Source: Bacteroidota bacterium (GTDB taxonomy: Bacteria > Bacteroidota > Bacteroidia > Chitinophagales > Saprospiraceae). From it: a stretch of 64,000 bases of DNA. Under the pieces are notes generated by a model that had not been told where the DNA came from, did not search any database, and was given only the letters and a program-made list of their open reading frames with translations. Below are positions 18,840-28,205 of the stretch, piece by piece. The stretch's first letter is position 1; every line of letters starts with the position of its first letter. The stretch spans positions 110,696-174,695 of the forward strand of contig JAKQLF010000155.1 in assembly GCA_029567325.1 (NCBI GenBank). The letters are read 5' to 3'. The position numbers were made by a program, and so were the translations under genes.

Positions 18840-20540
18840 TTAAAAATTCAAACCATAGCGCATCAATCCTCTTGATTCGTCAAAGGAATTGTTCACCAGG
18901 CTTTCTACCACTCTATGAGATAAATTGAAACTTAAGGTGCTTTTCTTGCTTGTTTTGTATGCAACACTCATCTGATAAGTCTGATTTTGACCATCAGACA
19001 AACCATCATATTCATTGATTGAAAAGTTGGCAGACCCATTGATGGAAAGTTTTTTCTCCAAAAATCTTTTTGTCGCCCGAAGGCCAAATCCGTATCGATT
19101 TTGCTGTTTATTGGAGTAATCATACTGATTGAAATTGAGACTGCCGCCAACTGTAAGGTCCAGGGCTTTGATGCCCACGTTGTTACTCAAATTTAGGCTC
19201 AAAATTTTTATATCTCCGACTTGTTGGATTTCACTTTGGTCAGAAACGGTGTTGTAAAAAGCCGACAAATTGATGGTCATGGTTTTGTTGGAAATTTCAG
19301 GCATGTAGGAAGTTGATAATCCATATTGATTGGAAACCGATACAAACCTCAACGTATCGTCTAGTTGAAGGACTTGATTTTCAGAGCTTGTTTGAAAATT
19401 GCTAAAAGTAAGCGTAGCGTAGAATTTATCTGAGGGATAAAAATTGAGGTTTGCATTCCCAATAAGTCGCTCTGTGGTATTGGTGCGTTTTCCAGTAAGG
19501 TTGTTTTCTTCTACTCCAAATTGCCCATCCAATCTGATTTTTCTTTGCCATAAACCCACACCTCCAGTAAAAGTATATTGCTGTACATCATTGACAAAGT
19601 AATTACTTGCGAGTGTCGTATAAAATGGGTCAACGCGGCGGTATTTCAAGCCAAGTTTACCCGTCCCTATTCTTATATTTACACCACCGTCACCTGCAAG
19701 AGAAAAACTTGAAGAGCTGTTGGCTTTAAAGATGTCATAGGCTACATCCGGTGCAGCATCTCCATAATTGAGATAAAGCGTATCTCTTTGATCTGCCGTA
19801 AATCCACTGAAACCAGTATTTATGAAAAAGTCTATTTTTTTGAAAAGGGTCAAACCTCCATTGATGCCCAACAATATATTTTCACGCGGAGTAAGTTGTT
19901 GATAACCATAACTTGTGGTATAACTTTTGTCGTATTGAAATGAATTTTCATCGTCTTTGATTTGCAAAAAGATGACCTCTATCTTGGACCGATCTTTCCC
20001 AAACCCAAGTTTTCCTCCTTGAACGTAACGATCATAGATGGGTATCAGAGATGCTCCATCAATCAAAGTGTCGCGAATAGCCAATGGATTTTGGATTTTT
20101 CCTTTGAGTCCAGAAATGGTAAATAACCCTGGTTTTAATTCAAAGCCTACACCATAAAAGCTTCTTCCCGCCATCGTATAAGGTGAAAAACTCATCGTAT
20201 TCCAGCCTAGATAAACCTTAGCCCATTTATAACTGGGAGCTATGCCCAATCTATTAAAAGTATAATCATAACTGAATTGAGCATCTCGATAGGAACCCGA
20301 TATTGGAATTGTAAAGCCTTTATAAGAAAGGGCTACCCGACCACTGATATTATATGAATACGGACTTCTCCGAGCTTGAATGCCACTGACATCATAAACC
20401 TCCCCTCCTAAAGATATTCCTCCACTGATTTTGAAGTCAGAGGATTTTTCCTTTGTCACCTTTGACATTGAATCTTGGGAACGACCCTTCACGACGATGG
20501 CCAATAAAACCAAGCAAAGTATTTTGGTCCGTAATTTCAT
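18840..20540 (-). CDS. Predicted outer-membrane beta-barrel protein
   Basis: This 566-residue protein has a signal peptide (MKLRTKILCLVLLAIVVKGRSQ). The rest is a long series of alternating amphipathic strands with Tyr/Phe at strand ends (for example YNISGRVALSYKGFTIPISG, KFYATLTFSNFQ) and ends LMRYGLNF, with the terminal Phe common in outer-membrane barrels. It does not show a TonB plug. It is the last gene of a three-gene unit, 5 bp after the collagen-like gene, so it may export or anchor that protein; this is inference from position only. Confidence 0.75.
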   Translation of the reverse strand: MKLRTKILCLVLLAIVVKGRSQDSMSKVTKEKSSDFKISGGISLGGEVYDVSGIQARRSPYSYNISGRVALSYKGFTIPISGSYRDAQFSYDYTFNRLGIAPSYKWAKVYLGWNTMSFSPYTMAGRSFYGVGFELKPGLFTISGLKGKIQNPLAIRDTLIDGASLIPIYDRYVQGGKLGFGKDRSKIEVIFLQIKDDENSFQYDKSYTTSYGYQQLTPRENILLGINGGLTLFKKIDFFINTGFSGFTADQRDTLYLNYGDAAPDVAYDIFKANSSSSFSLAGDGGVNIRIGTGKLGLKYRRVDPFYTTLASNYFVNDVQQYTFTGGVGLWQRKIRLDGQFGVEENNLTGKRTNTTERLIGNANLNFYPSDKFYATLTFSNFQTSSENQVLQLDDTLRFVSVSNQYGLSTSYMPEISNKTMTINLSAFYNTVSDQSEIQQVGDIKILSLNLSNNVGIKALDLTVGGSLNFNQYDYSNKQQNRYGFGLRATKRFLEKKLSINGSANFSINEYDGLSDGQNQTYQMSVAYKTSKKSTLSFNLSHRVVESLVNNSFDESRGLMRYGLNF

Positions 20541-20545
20541 GACAT

Positions 20546-23128
20546 TTAATTATAGATTACGTAACTGAATGCCTGACTAACCGCATCACCATTTGCCAGT
20601 ATTCTTACTACAGCACTTCCACCACTGAAAGAGACCAATGCCGTATAACTTATTCCTGCCGAAGGTGAGCCTCTTGGCGTAACAATGACTGAGCAGTTGG
20701 AAGCTGACAAGCTAGACCCAGACACACTGATGGTAGTTGCTCCTGATGAAAAGGAAGTGGAAACATTACCATTCATATCCCAACTTTCACCACCACCTGC
20801 TGCAACAGATCCTGCGGCTAAAGGACCACCTCCGCCAGCACTAATGGTAGTTGGTGCCCACGCAGACCCGTTCCAGATCAAAGCTTGACCAACAGATGGG
20901 TTGGCATTTGACACATTTCTTTTTTGGATGGCTGTGACTGTAAGTAAATTGTATTTCCCACTCACATCGCCGCTATGATCTGAAGTAGTAGTGAGATCAT
21001 CTGCGGCATTTGGGTCACCCGTATTGCTGATGACGCCACCGGTTATCGAAATTCCTGTGCCTGGAGAATAACCATTGCCAACACCCCATGTGGTACCGTT
21101 GTACACGAGGATTTGACCATTGGTTGTCGGTGTAGCTGTCACACCCACACCATTTATTTTTTTGACCAAAGTGGTATTCCATTTTCCCACAACGTCACCC
21201 TCAAGGTCGTCTGTTTTTTTGAAGTCATCATTGGCATTAGTATCACCAGTATTTGAAATTACGCCTCCTGAAATGCCAATACCCACTCCTTGTGTATAGG
21301 AACCTGCAGGCCCTGTTGCGCCAGTGTCACCTTTGGGACCTTGAGGACCGGTAAGACCAGTTGCACCTGTATCACCTTTGTCGCCCTTTAATCCTTGCGG
21401 TCCTTGTGAACCTGCATCACCTTTGAGGCCTTGCAAACCTTGTGGACCTGTCTGACCTTGCGAGCCAGTATCTCCTTTGGGTCCTTGCGCACCTGTTGCT
21501 CCCACATCTCCTTTTGGACCTTGAGCGCCTTGGGCACCGGTACTTCCAGGATCACCTTTAGGACCCTGGGGACCTTGAGAACCTGTCGGACCAGTTGCTC
21601 CAATATCGCCCTTAGGTCCTTGTTGTCCTTGTGGACCTACGTCACCTTTGGGACCTTGGGCACCGGTGGTTCCAGGATCACCTTTAGGACCCTGGGGACC
21701 TTGAGAACCTGTTGCTCCAACATCGCCCTTAGGTCCTTGTAAACCAGTTAAACCGGTATCTCCCTTATCACCTTTTGGACCTTGAGAACCTGTTGCTCCA
21801 ACATCGCCTTTAGGTCCTTGAGCACCTTGGGAGCCATTATCTCCTTTTTCTCCTTTATCCCCCTTAGGCCCTTGTGAACCCTGTGAGCCGGTATCCCCTT
21901 TAGGTCCTTGCAAACCTATAGAACCCATATCACCTTTATCTCCTTTTTGGCCTTGTGGTCCCACAGAACCAGTTGCTCCAGAATCACCCTTTGGACCTTG
22001 TGGACCATTGGGTCCGGTATCCCCTTTTGGGCCTTGGGGACCGACAGGACCTGCTACACCTTGAGTTCCCTGAGGACCTTGAGCTCCTTGTGCACCAGCA
22101 GAACCTTGTGAACCAGTATCACCTTTATCGCCTTTCTCTCCTTTATCGCCCTTATCACCTTTTGGACCTTGCAATTTCCCCGCATTTACCCACTTTGCAC
22201 CGTCCCAAACAAAAGCATCTCCCGTACTGGTAACAATGTACAAATCACCTTTGTTACCAGTTATTGGCAATTGATTGGCATTGGTAACAGACCCTACAAT
22301 GCTCACGCTGGTACCGTCTTCACCTTTGTCTCCTTTATCTCCTTTATCACCCTTGTCACCTTTTGTTCCTTGTGCTCCGGTCGGTCCAGCAATACCTTGC
22401 AAACCAGTATCACCCTTTTGACCTTGCGTTCCGGGATCACCCTTCAAACCCGCATCTCCTTTATCACCTTTATCTCCTTTATCGCCCTTATCCCCTTTTG
22501 GACCTTGGACTCTACCAACACTGATCCAGGTTTTTCCATCCCAAACAAATCCACCACCGGTACTGGTAACAATAAACATATCACCTAGCTTACCTGTGTA
22601 GTTGGTTGGCAAATCAGCTTCTGCACCCACTGACCCCACCACACTAACACTATTTCCTTGTTCGCCTTTAAGTTCTATGAAAGGGCCAAAGCTACCGTCT
22701 GGATTTTCAAATCTGATTTTGGTACCTTCCCATTGGTGTGCGGGAGGTGGGCCTGGCAATGATGAACCAGATGTTTCTGCATACAAAGCATAAGGTACAG
22801 CTGCTAATTGAAAAGGTGGCATTTTGATACCAAAATTCAACTCTTCAATGGCAACTTCTCCACCACCTTTTGCCCAATCAATTTTATCAAATTCCGGGCC
22901 ACCGATTTGAAGATTTACAATCCCCAATTCATTGGTTCTGGTCTCATAAATTTCTTCAAAACTTCCTCCTTTGGTCGTTATTATTACTTTGACTTTTACA
23001 TCTTTATTGCCTAATGCAATACCCTTTTCATCTTGCACAATTGCTTGATAATTGAAAAACGAAGGCGTCTGTCCAATCAGAAAAAAATAGGTGAATAATA
23101 AATAAATGGCGATAAAATACTTTTTCAT
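20546..23128 (-). CDS. Exported collagen-like protein (Gly-Lys-Asp-rich triple-helix repeats)
   Basis: This 860-residue protein has a signal peptide ([20 protein letters not shown]) and an N-terminal domain typical of Bacteroidota collagen-like proteins ([29 protein letters not shown], residues ~24-115). Two Gly-X-Y tracts follow, a short one (about 70 residues) and a long one (about 290 residues), dominated by [14 protein letters not shown] triplets. A ~55-residue module (SVxxVGSV..FVWDGKxW) precedes each tract. The C-terminal ~200 residues hold duplicated [14 protein letters not shown] and NGTTW/NGSAW motifs as in tail-fibre-like stalk proteins. It is likely a trimeric surface fibre. It is the middle gene of a three-gene operon. 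Confidence 0.9.
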   Translation of the reverse strand: MKKYFIAIYLLFTYFFLIGQTPSFFNYQAIVQDEKGIALGNKDVKVKVIITTKGGSFEEIYETRTNELGIVNLQIGGPEFDKIDWAKGGGEVAIEELNFGIKMPPFQLAAVPYALYAETSGSSLPGPPPAHQWEGTKIRFENPDGSFGPFIELKGEQGNSVSVVGSVGAEADLPTNYTGKLGDMFIVTSTGGGFVWDGKTWISVGRVQGPKGDKGDKGDKGDKGDAGLKGDPGTQGQKGDTGLQGIAGPTGAQGTKGDKGDKGDKGDKGEDGTSVSIVGSVTNANQLPITGNKGDLYIVTSTGDAFVWDGAKWVNAGKLQGPKGDKGDKGEKGDKGDTGSQGSAGAQGAQGPQGTQGVAGPVGPQGPKGDTGPNGPQGPKGDSGATGSVGPQGQKGDKGDMGSIGLQGPKGDTGSQGSQGPKGDKGEKGDNGSQGAQGPKGDVGATGSQGPKGDKGDTGLTGLQGPKGDVGATGSQGPQGPKGDPGTTGAQGPKGDVGPQGQQGPKGDIGATGPTGSQGPQGPKGDPGSTGAQGAQGPKGDVGATGAQGPKGDTGSQGQTGPQGLQGLKGDAGSQGPQGLKGDKGDTGATGLTGPQGPKGDTGATGPAGSYTQGVGIGISGGVISNTGDTNANDDFKKTDDLEGDVVGKWNTTLVKKINGVGVTATPTTNGQILVYNGTTWGVGNGYSPGTGISITGGVISNTGDPNAADDLTTTSDHSGDVSGKYNLLTVTAIQKRNVSNANPSVGQALIWNGSAWAPTTISAGGGGPLAAGSVAAGGGESWDMNGNVSTSFSSGATTISVSGSSLSASNCSVIVTPRGSPSAGISYTALVSFSGGSAVVRILANGDAVSQAFSYVIYN
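21297..22175 (-). repeat. Long Gly-X-Y coding repeat tract
   Basis: About 97 consecutive collagen-type triplets, seen on the plus strand as repeated CCTTTAGGTCCTTG-like 9-bp units with 36-54 bp higher-order repetition. A second, shorter tract lies at about 22300-22510. Such tracts expand and contract by slippage, so copy number may vary between strains or be collapsed in assembly. Confidence 0.85.
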
Positions 23129-23152
23129 TTTATGGTTAATTTTACTGTTTTT

Positions 23153-23644
23153 TTAATGGCTAATGATGGCAAGCAAACCTTGAAAAGATCGAATGCCTTT
23201 TTTATCAATTGAAATCAATGAATACAATCCAGTTTGCATTTCGGCTACAGAAATTTGAATGGAAGAATTATTGAGCGTTTGAATATTGACCGCTGTTTTG
23301 ACATCATTGATGCTTCGCAATTCGATAGCTGCGACTGCAGAAACATCTTCAATTTTTATTTGAATCCAATCATTGGCTGGATTGGGATAAAATGCAATTT
23401 TGGGAATTAAATATTGTTGTGTATTGGTGGGCATGAATACTCCTATTGGGAATAACAGACCTTGACTGATAAAAACCGTTTGGTTGGAATTACCGCCAAT
23501 AAATGTGGAGCCCAATACTTGATGTGCATGTATGGTTGAATTTTGAAAACTACTACCACCACTCGCTAGGAAGCCCTGAATAGTTTGAGCTTGGACCTCT
23601 ATTAAACCAAACATAAAAATAAAAAAGACCATGTATTTCATCAT
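23153..23644 (-). CDS. Small secreted protein with T9SS type A sorting domain
   Basis: This 163-residue protein has a signal peptide (ending EVQAQ) and a short Gly/Ser-rich middle (FLASGGSSFQNSTIHAHQVLG). Its last ~80 residues have the pattern of the T9SS C-terminal sorting domain: IAFYPNPANDWIQIKI, then an alternating beta region and GLYSLISIDKKG. It should cross the outer membrane through T9SS and be anchored or released. It is the first gene of the operon with the collagen-like and barrel genes (24-bp gap), and a near-palindromic element and a -33/-7 pair lie just upstream. Confidence 0.85.
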   Translation of the reverse strand: MMKYMVFFIFMFGLIEVQAQTIQGFLASGGSSFQNSTIHAHQVLGSTFIGGNSNQTVFISQGLLFPIGVFMPTNTQQYLIPKIAFYPNPANDWIQIKIEDVSAVAAIELRSINDVKTAVNIQTLNNSSIQISVAEMQTGLYSLISIDKKGIRSFQGLLAIISH

Positions 23645-23658
23645 ACTTGTTTTGTGAC

Positions 23659-23688
23659 CAAATTTGATATTGTTTACTGGTCCTCAAA
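23659..23688 (-). promoter_or_regulatory. Promoter of the T9SS/collagen/barrel operon
   Basis: On the minus strand TTTG (23688-23685) is followed after 18 bp by CAAATTTG (23666-23659), 7 of 8 to TAnnTTTG. The -7 box is 14 bp before the ATG at 23644. Confidence 0.6.
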
Positions 23689-23709
23689 GACTTATTTCAT
23701 GGAGTGAAC

Positions 23710-23737
23710 AGAAAATCTATGAAATCATATATTTTCT
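23710..23737. promoter_or_regulatory. Near-palindromic candidate operator, site 1
   Basis: A 28-bp inverted repeat: outer arms AGAAAAT/ATTTTCT, inner arms TATGA/TCATA, centre AA, one mismatch. It lies between the collagen operon and the divergent kinase operon. Its centre is 61 bp from the centre of the minus-strand -7 box and 37 bp from its TTTG. The block CAGAAAATCTATGAA is identical in site 2. Confidence 0.6.
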
Positions 23738-23787
23738 AATTAAATGAAAAAACATTGAAATTTTCCTTATAATTTCACAAAAAAAAA

Positions 23788-25701
23788 GTGCGCCAACTAC
23801 TATTCATATTTCTTTTTATTTATGGGTCTTCTTCTGCTCAGGATAGTTTATTAATTGCTGTCAACAGGGTGACAAAAGAAATTGAAGGACGCGATTTGGC
23901 CAAGCTCATCATCAATAAATGTTTTAAAGACGAACAATGTTATAAACCTTATCTAGAGGTCATTTTAAGTAGACCTGTAAATGATGCTAAAGTCCAGATG
24001 ATCAGTGCAATTACCCAATCCTTTTATACCAATGGAATGGTTCCAGTGAGTAAAAAATATTTATTACAAGGCGTAGATTTGGTTAAATCAAGTAATATAA
24101 ATCATCCGAAATTGGGGAAATATTATAATTATTTAACCATGATTTATACGGATCAAAATGTGCTGGATTCAGCATTGTATTATGCTCAATTGACCGTAGA
24201 CGAATACAGAAAACATGAACCATTAGTATCATTATGGACTCCAAATTTCAATAGATATCTCATTTATTTACAATTAAATGATTTTGCAAAAGCAGATCAA
24301 TACTTAAAGGATGCTTACAATTATGTAAAAACCTCTACCAATCGGATGGATAAGGGATTTGTTTTGTATGCCATGACAAGATCTGCAAAAGAGCGGTGGG
24401 GAGAAAAAGAATTGGATAAGTGGATAGGAGAATTTTTGGCATTTAAAAAAGCTGGATCTCCTGATAAACCTATTGATTTACTCCACAGTGGATTACTTGA
24501 TCTTTTTGATGACAAAGAAGAAGGTTTAAAGAAACTGGAAAAAAGACTGGCGCAATTAAATAAAGACAGTCTGGATGCATCTTCCATTCTAACAAGATTT
24601 GATGTTGCAGAGAAATACTCACAAACCGGACAATTACAAAAAGCAGTGGATCAAATGGATATGCTTATTCAAGAAAATCCAAGTTTATCGCGGGTGCAAA
24701 AATCGAGCTATTTGATTCAATATGAATATTTAAAAAAAATGGGCCAACATCAAAATGCTTTGGAAGCGCTGGAAAAATATACTGAATTACAAGACAGTTC
24801 TTTCCAACAAATTCTCGATGGTAAAATTGCAGATTATGAAGCCAAATATCAAACACAACTAAAAGAAAATGAATTGATGAAAAAAGACATAGAATTAAAG
24901 GATCTGAAACTGGATAAAACTAAGTTATTGAGTGGTGGAAGTTTTGTTTTACTACTAGTGTTTTCTGGTTTGATGTTTTATTACCGTAAATTAAAATTTC
25001 AGAAAAAAATCAACCAAAAAGATCAGGAAATAAGCAATCAGAAAATTCTTGATTTAGAGCAAAAAAATAAACTATTGGCTTTGAGTTCAATGATTGAAGG
25101 ACAAGAATCAGAAAGATTGAGAATTGCTCAAGACTTACACGATGGATTGGGAGGTCTACTCACGTCTGTAAAAGCACATTTCAATACCATCACCAGAGAA
25201 TTGGAGGCTGTAAGTCAAATCAATGTTTTTCAAAAAACAAATGAATTAATTGATGAGGCTTGTGGTGAAGTGAGACGCATTGCACACGACATGATTCCAC
25301 ATTCTTTATCGGAACATGGCTTGCAAGGTGTTCTTATGGAATTGAGCAATACACTCGAAAATGCTGGTATCAAAGCAGATATTGAGGTTCATTATCCTTT
25401 GATCAAAGTGCCAGAACAGAAAGCTTCCATGATTTATCGCATTCTTCAAGAAGTAAGCCAAAATACCATCAAACATGCCAATGCCAATCATTTACTTATC
25501 CAGTTTTTTGGTGATGAGAAAAACTTACACATTCTTACTGAAGATAATGGAATTGGCTTTGATGTAAATACACTCATCAATAAAAAAGGTATGGGATTAA
25601 AAAGTCTGGAATCCAGAGTTCAATACCTCGAGGGCCAAATGGACATAGATTCTAAAATTGGCAAAGGAACAACTATTAACATGATCATACCAATTCCATA
25701 A
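23788..25701 (+). CDS. TPR-type sensor histidine kinase (HisKA_3 family), first of two
   Basis: This 637-residue protein starts at GTG, where a signal peptide begins (MRQLLFIFLFIYGSSSAQ). Helical TPR-like repeats fill about residues 30-340 and should lie in the periplasm. One membrane segment follows (GGSFVLLLVFSGLMFYY, near 390), then a coiled coil and a HisKA_3 dimerisation helix with the phospho-acceptor H451 in AQDLHDGLGGLL. The ATPase domain has QEVSQNTIKHA (N box), EDNGIGFD and KGMGLKSLESRV. It is a NarX/DesK-type kinase that should phosphorylate the LuxR-type regulator two genes downstream. The next kinase starts 3 bp after its stop. Confidence 0.92.
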   Translation: MRQLLFIFLFIYGSSSAQDSLLIAVNRVTKEIEGRDLAKLIINKCFKDEQCYKPYLEVILSRPVNDAKVQMISAITQSFYTNGMVPVSKKYLLQGVDLVKSSNINHPKLGKYYNYLTMIYTDQNVLDSALYYAQLTVDEYRKHEPLVSLWTPNFNRYLIYLQLNDFAKADQYLKDAYNYVKTSTNRMDKGFVLYAMTRSAKERWGEKELDKWIGEFLAFKKAGSPDKPIDLLHSGLLDLFDDKEEGLKKLEKRLAQLNKDSLDASSILTRFDVAEKYSQTGQLQKAVDQMDMLIQENPSLSRVQKSSYLIQYEYLKKMGQHQNALEALEKYTELQDSSFQQILDGKIADYEAKYQTQLKENELMKKDIELKDLKLDKTKLLSGGSFVLLLVFSGLMFYYRKLKFQKKINQKDQEISNQKILDLEQKNKLLALSSMIEGQESERLRIAQDLHDGLGGLLTSVKAHFNTITRELEAVSQINVFQKTNELIDEACGEVRRIAHDMIPHSLSEHGLQGVLMELSNTLENAGIKADIEVHYPLIKVPEQKASMIYRILQEVSQNTIKHANANHLLIQFFGDEKNLHILTEDNGIGFDVNTLINKKGMGLKSLESRVQYLEGQMDIDSKIGKGTTINMIIPIP

Positions 25702-25704
25702 ATT

Positions 25705-27531
25705 ATGAAAACGCTTTTGCTGATTTTAGTTATTTTTGGAGGAGCAGTACTTTTACGAGGACAAGATACCTTAAAGCTTCAAGCTATTGAAAAAGAGATA
25801 CGAGCAGTAATGGCCAGCGGAGGTTCGGATATGCTAAAGTTTGCTACCAGCTATGACAGCATCGCTGCGCTCGGATCAAACAATTTATACAAAGGTAAAG
25901 GGCAAAATTTCCTTGGCATGAGTTACCACCTTGCAGGAAATTATGAACAAGCCATGAATTATTATTTTAAAGCCAGAGATTTGTTTTCCAAAGCTAAGGA
26001 CAATTTTTATTTAGCCTTGAGTTTGAATAATATTGGGGCATGCATGGAATACAAACGCAAGCCTGATTTATCCATTGAGTATTACAAAAAAGCATTGATT
26101 CTTTTTGAAAAAGAACAAAACACCACTTGGGTTGCCAATGTGAATAACAATATTGGGGTTCAATTTATAGAATCTGGCAAACTAGATAGTGCTTCCCTAT
26201 ATCATTATAAAGCCTATGAACAACACCTCAAAAATGGTGATACATTGAGTACTTCTATTTTGGTCGGAAACCTGGCCGAATTGGAAGGTAAGGCGGGCCA
26301 TGAAGACAAAGCTTTGGAACTTGCCCAGGTTTATCTCAATAAATACAAAGACTATCATCAATTGGATGTGCTCTCCAATGTTTACAGTGTCATGGCAGGT
26401 GCATATCAGAAAAAAGGACAGCTTGGTAAAGCCAATGAATACAACGATATATCTTTGAAGATTCGTAATGAGCAGGGTGTTAGTTTACACCATATCGCCA
26501 ACAATTATCTTGTAAGATCAGAAATTCAGCAAGCACTTGGAAACAACAAAGCAGCATTGGAAGCATTACACGTCTATAGAACTATGCAAGATTCTGTTTT
26601 CAGAGCAGACAGAGATGAACGCATCACCAGACTAAGTTCAGAATTTGAAGCTAAGTATAAAAATTTGGAATTAACCCATGAAAAAACGCGAACAGAAGCT
26701 TTGTTATACGAAGCGAATGTGAGGAAAAGATGGTATTTGGCAGTTGCCATCACCATTGGCCTACTGTCACTTTTGCTTTGGTATTTTTATAGAAAAAGAA
26801 CTGAATACAAAAACAGAATTCTGCATGCGGACTCTGAAATCCAAAAACAGCAAATCACCGATTTGGAACAGAAAAACCAACTTTTATCTTTGAGCGCAGT
26901 CATCGAAGGCCAAGAAAGTGAACGGATGCGCATTGCCAGAGATTTACATGATGGGCTAGGAGGTTTGCTGACTTCTGTAAAAGCACATTTTGGTTCCATT
27001 TCTCATGAAATCAATCAATTAATTGAGCTTGATGTATATAAAAAGACGAATGCACTTATAGATGAAGCGTGTTCTGAAGTGCGGCGTATTGCCCATAATA
27101 TGATACCACATTCACTACAAATGCATGGATTGGAAGGAGCTCTTACAGATTTTGAGTCGCTCATTTCCAAAAATGGTATCACTCCCCATATCGAAGTCTT
27201 TCAGGTAGACCTCAAAAATATTTCTGAAAATAATGCGGCTCTGATATATCGAGTATTGCAAGAAGTGATTCAAAACATTATCAAACATGCCAAGGCAACT
27301 GAAATAACCATTCAATTTTTGGGCCATGAAAACGGTCTCAACATCCAAGTAGATGACAACGGAAAAGGATTTGACATCAATGAGGTCATTCATGCAAAAG
27401 GGATGGGCCTCAAAAGTATCGAGTCTCGTGTGAAATACTTGCATGGTGTCATTCATTTTGATTCCCGAATTGGACACGGCACCCAAGTCAATATAGAACT
27501 ACCTCCTTCCATTTTCACAAATAAAGTTTGA
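25705..27531 (+). CDS. TPR-type sensor histidine kinase (HisKA_3 family), second of two
   Basis: This 608-residue protein has the same layout as the preceding gene: signal peptide (MKTLLLILVIFGGAVLLRGQ); periplasmic TPR repeats clearer than in its neighbour (YHLAGNYEQAMNYYFKAR, SLNNIGACMEYKRKPDLSIE); a membrane segment near residue 350 (WYLAVAITIGLLSLLLWYFY); a coiled coil; H415 in ARDLHDGLGGLL; and an ATPase domain with QEVIQNIIKHA, DDNGKGFD and KGMGLKSIESRV. The kinase halves of the two proteins are very similar, the sensor halves much less. This suggests tandem duplication with diverged input. It is 3 bp upstream of the regulator gene. Confidence 0.93.
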   Translation: MKTLLLILVIFGGAVLLRGQDTLKLQAIEKEIRAVMASGGSDMLKFATSYDSIAALGSNNLYKGKGQNFLGMSYHLAGNYEQAMNYYFKARDLFSKAKDNFYLALSLNNIGACMEYKRKPDLSIEYYKKALILFEKEQNTTWVANVNNNIGVQFIESGKLDSASLYHYKAYEQHLKNGDTLSTSILVGNLAELEGKAGHEDKALELAQVYLNKYKDYHQLDVLSNVYSVMAGAYQKKGQLGKANEYNDISLKIRNEQGVSLHHIANNYLVRSEIQQALGNNKAALEALHVYRTMQDSVFRADRDERITRLSSEFEAKYKNLELTHEKTRTEALLYEANVRKRWYLAVAITIGLLSLLLWYFYRKRTEYKNRILHADSEIQKQQITDLEQKNQLLSLSAVIEGQESERMRIARDLHDGLGGLLTSVKAHFGSISHEINQLIELDVYKKTNALIDEACSEVRRIAHNMIPHSLQMHGLEGALTDFESLISKNGITPHIEVFQVDLKNISENNAALIYRVLQEVIQNIIKHAKATEITIQFLGHENGLNIQVDDNGKGFDINEVIHAKGMGLKSIESRVKYLHGVIHFDSRIGHGTQVNIELPPSIFTNKV

Positions 27532-27534
27532 CAA

Positions 27535-28176
27535 ATGACAGAATTATACATTGTAGATGATCACCGCATGGTTTTGGAAGGGCTCAGGCTCTTACTGAAT
27601 GGTGAAGAGGATATAAAGGTTACGCAAACTTTTAATTCAGCAAATGAAGTGATCAAAGCACTGGAAAATCATGTTCCGGATATTATCCTCATGGATATTA
27701 ATATGCCTGAACTAAACGGCATTGAGGCTACAAAAATCATCAAAAAGGCCCATCCAGAAGTGCACATTATTGCATTGTCAATGATCAGTGAAAGTAATCT
27801 GATAAAGCTTATGCTCAAAAATGGAGCAACTGGCTACCTTCATAAAAACGCTGGCCACGAAGAAATAAAAAATGCGATTAAACAAGTATTATCAGGTAAA
27901 AAATATTTGAGTGAAGAAATTTCTGACGCCCTGCTCAATCTCAATCAAAGCGAATGGAAGGCAAAACCAGATTCGCCATTTCCTAAACTTTCCAGAAGAG
28001 AGGAAGAAATATTACGATTGATTTTGGATGAAAAAACCACACAAGAAATTTCTGACGAATTGTTTATTTCATTTGGAACTGTAGAAACGCATAGGCGCAA
28101 TATCATGATCAAACTAGGTGTAAAAAATACAGCAGGATTGGTGAGAGTCGTTTATGAATATAATATTTTGGGATAA
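27535..28176 (+). CDS. NarL/LuxR-type response regulator
   Basis: This 213-residue protein has a receiver domain (YIVDDHRMVLEGLRLLL, phospho-acceptor D54 in LMDINMPELNG, LSM..S switch region, K of YLHKNAG). A LuxR-type helix-turn-helix follows (LSRREEEILRLILDEKTTQEISDELFIS.GTVETHRRNIMIKLGVKN). It forms an operon with the two kinases, with 3-bp gaps. Regulators of this class bind inverted repeats as dimers, so it is a natural candidate for the TATGA/TCATA element found upstream of nearby surface-protein operons; that link is inference. Confidence 0.94.
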   Translation: MTELYIVDDHRMVLEGLRLLLNGEEDIKVTQTFNSANEVIKALENHVPDIILMDINMPELNGIEATKIIKKAHPEVHIIALSMISESNLIKLMLKNGATGYLHKNAGHEEIKNAIKQVLSGKKYLSEEISDALLNLNQSEWKAKPDSPFPKLSRREEEILRLILDEKTTQEISDELFISFGTVETHRRNIMIKLGVKNTAGLVRVVYEYNILG

Positions 28177-28205
28177 TCAATCTGATCTGTTTATTGCCAA
28201 TTCAA

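Noticed and set aside
21297..22510. Possible CRISPR or minisatellite array
   Set aside because: The periodic units are in frame multiples of 9 bp encoding Gly-X-Y triplets, with no constant repeat/unique spacer structure.
21431..22588. Several open frames antisense to the collagen-like gene
   Set aside because: Gly-X-Y codons (GGN) read backwards give long stop-free, Thr/Arg/Leu-rich frames. The collagen frame is clearly the coding one.
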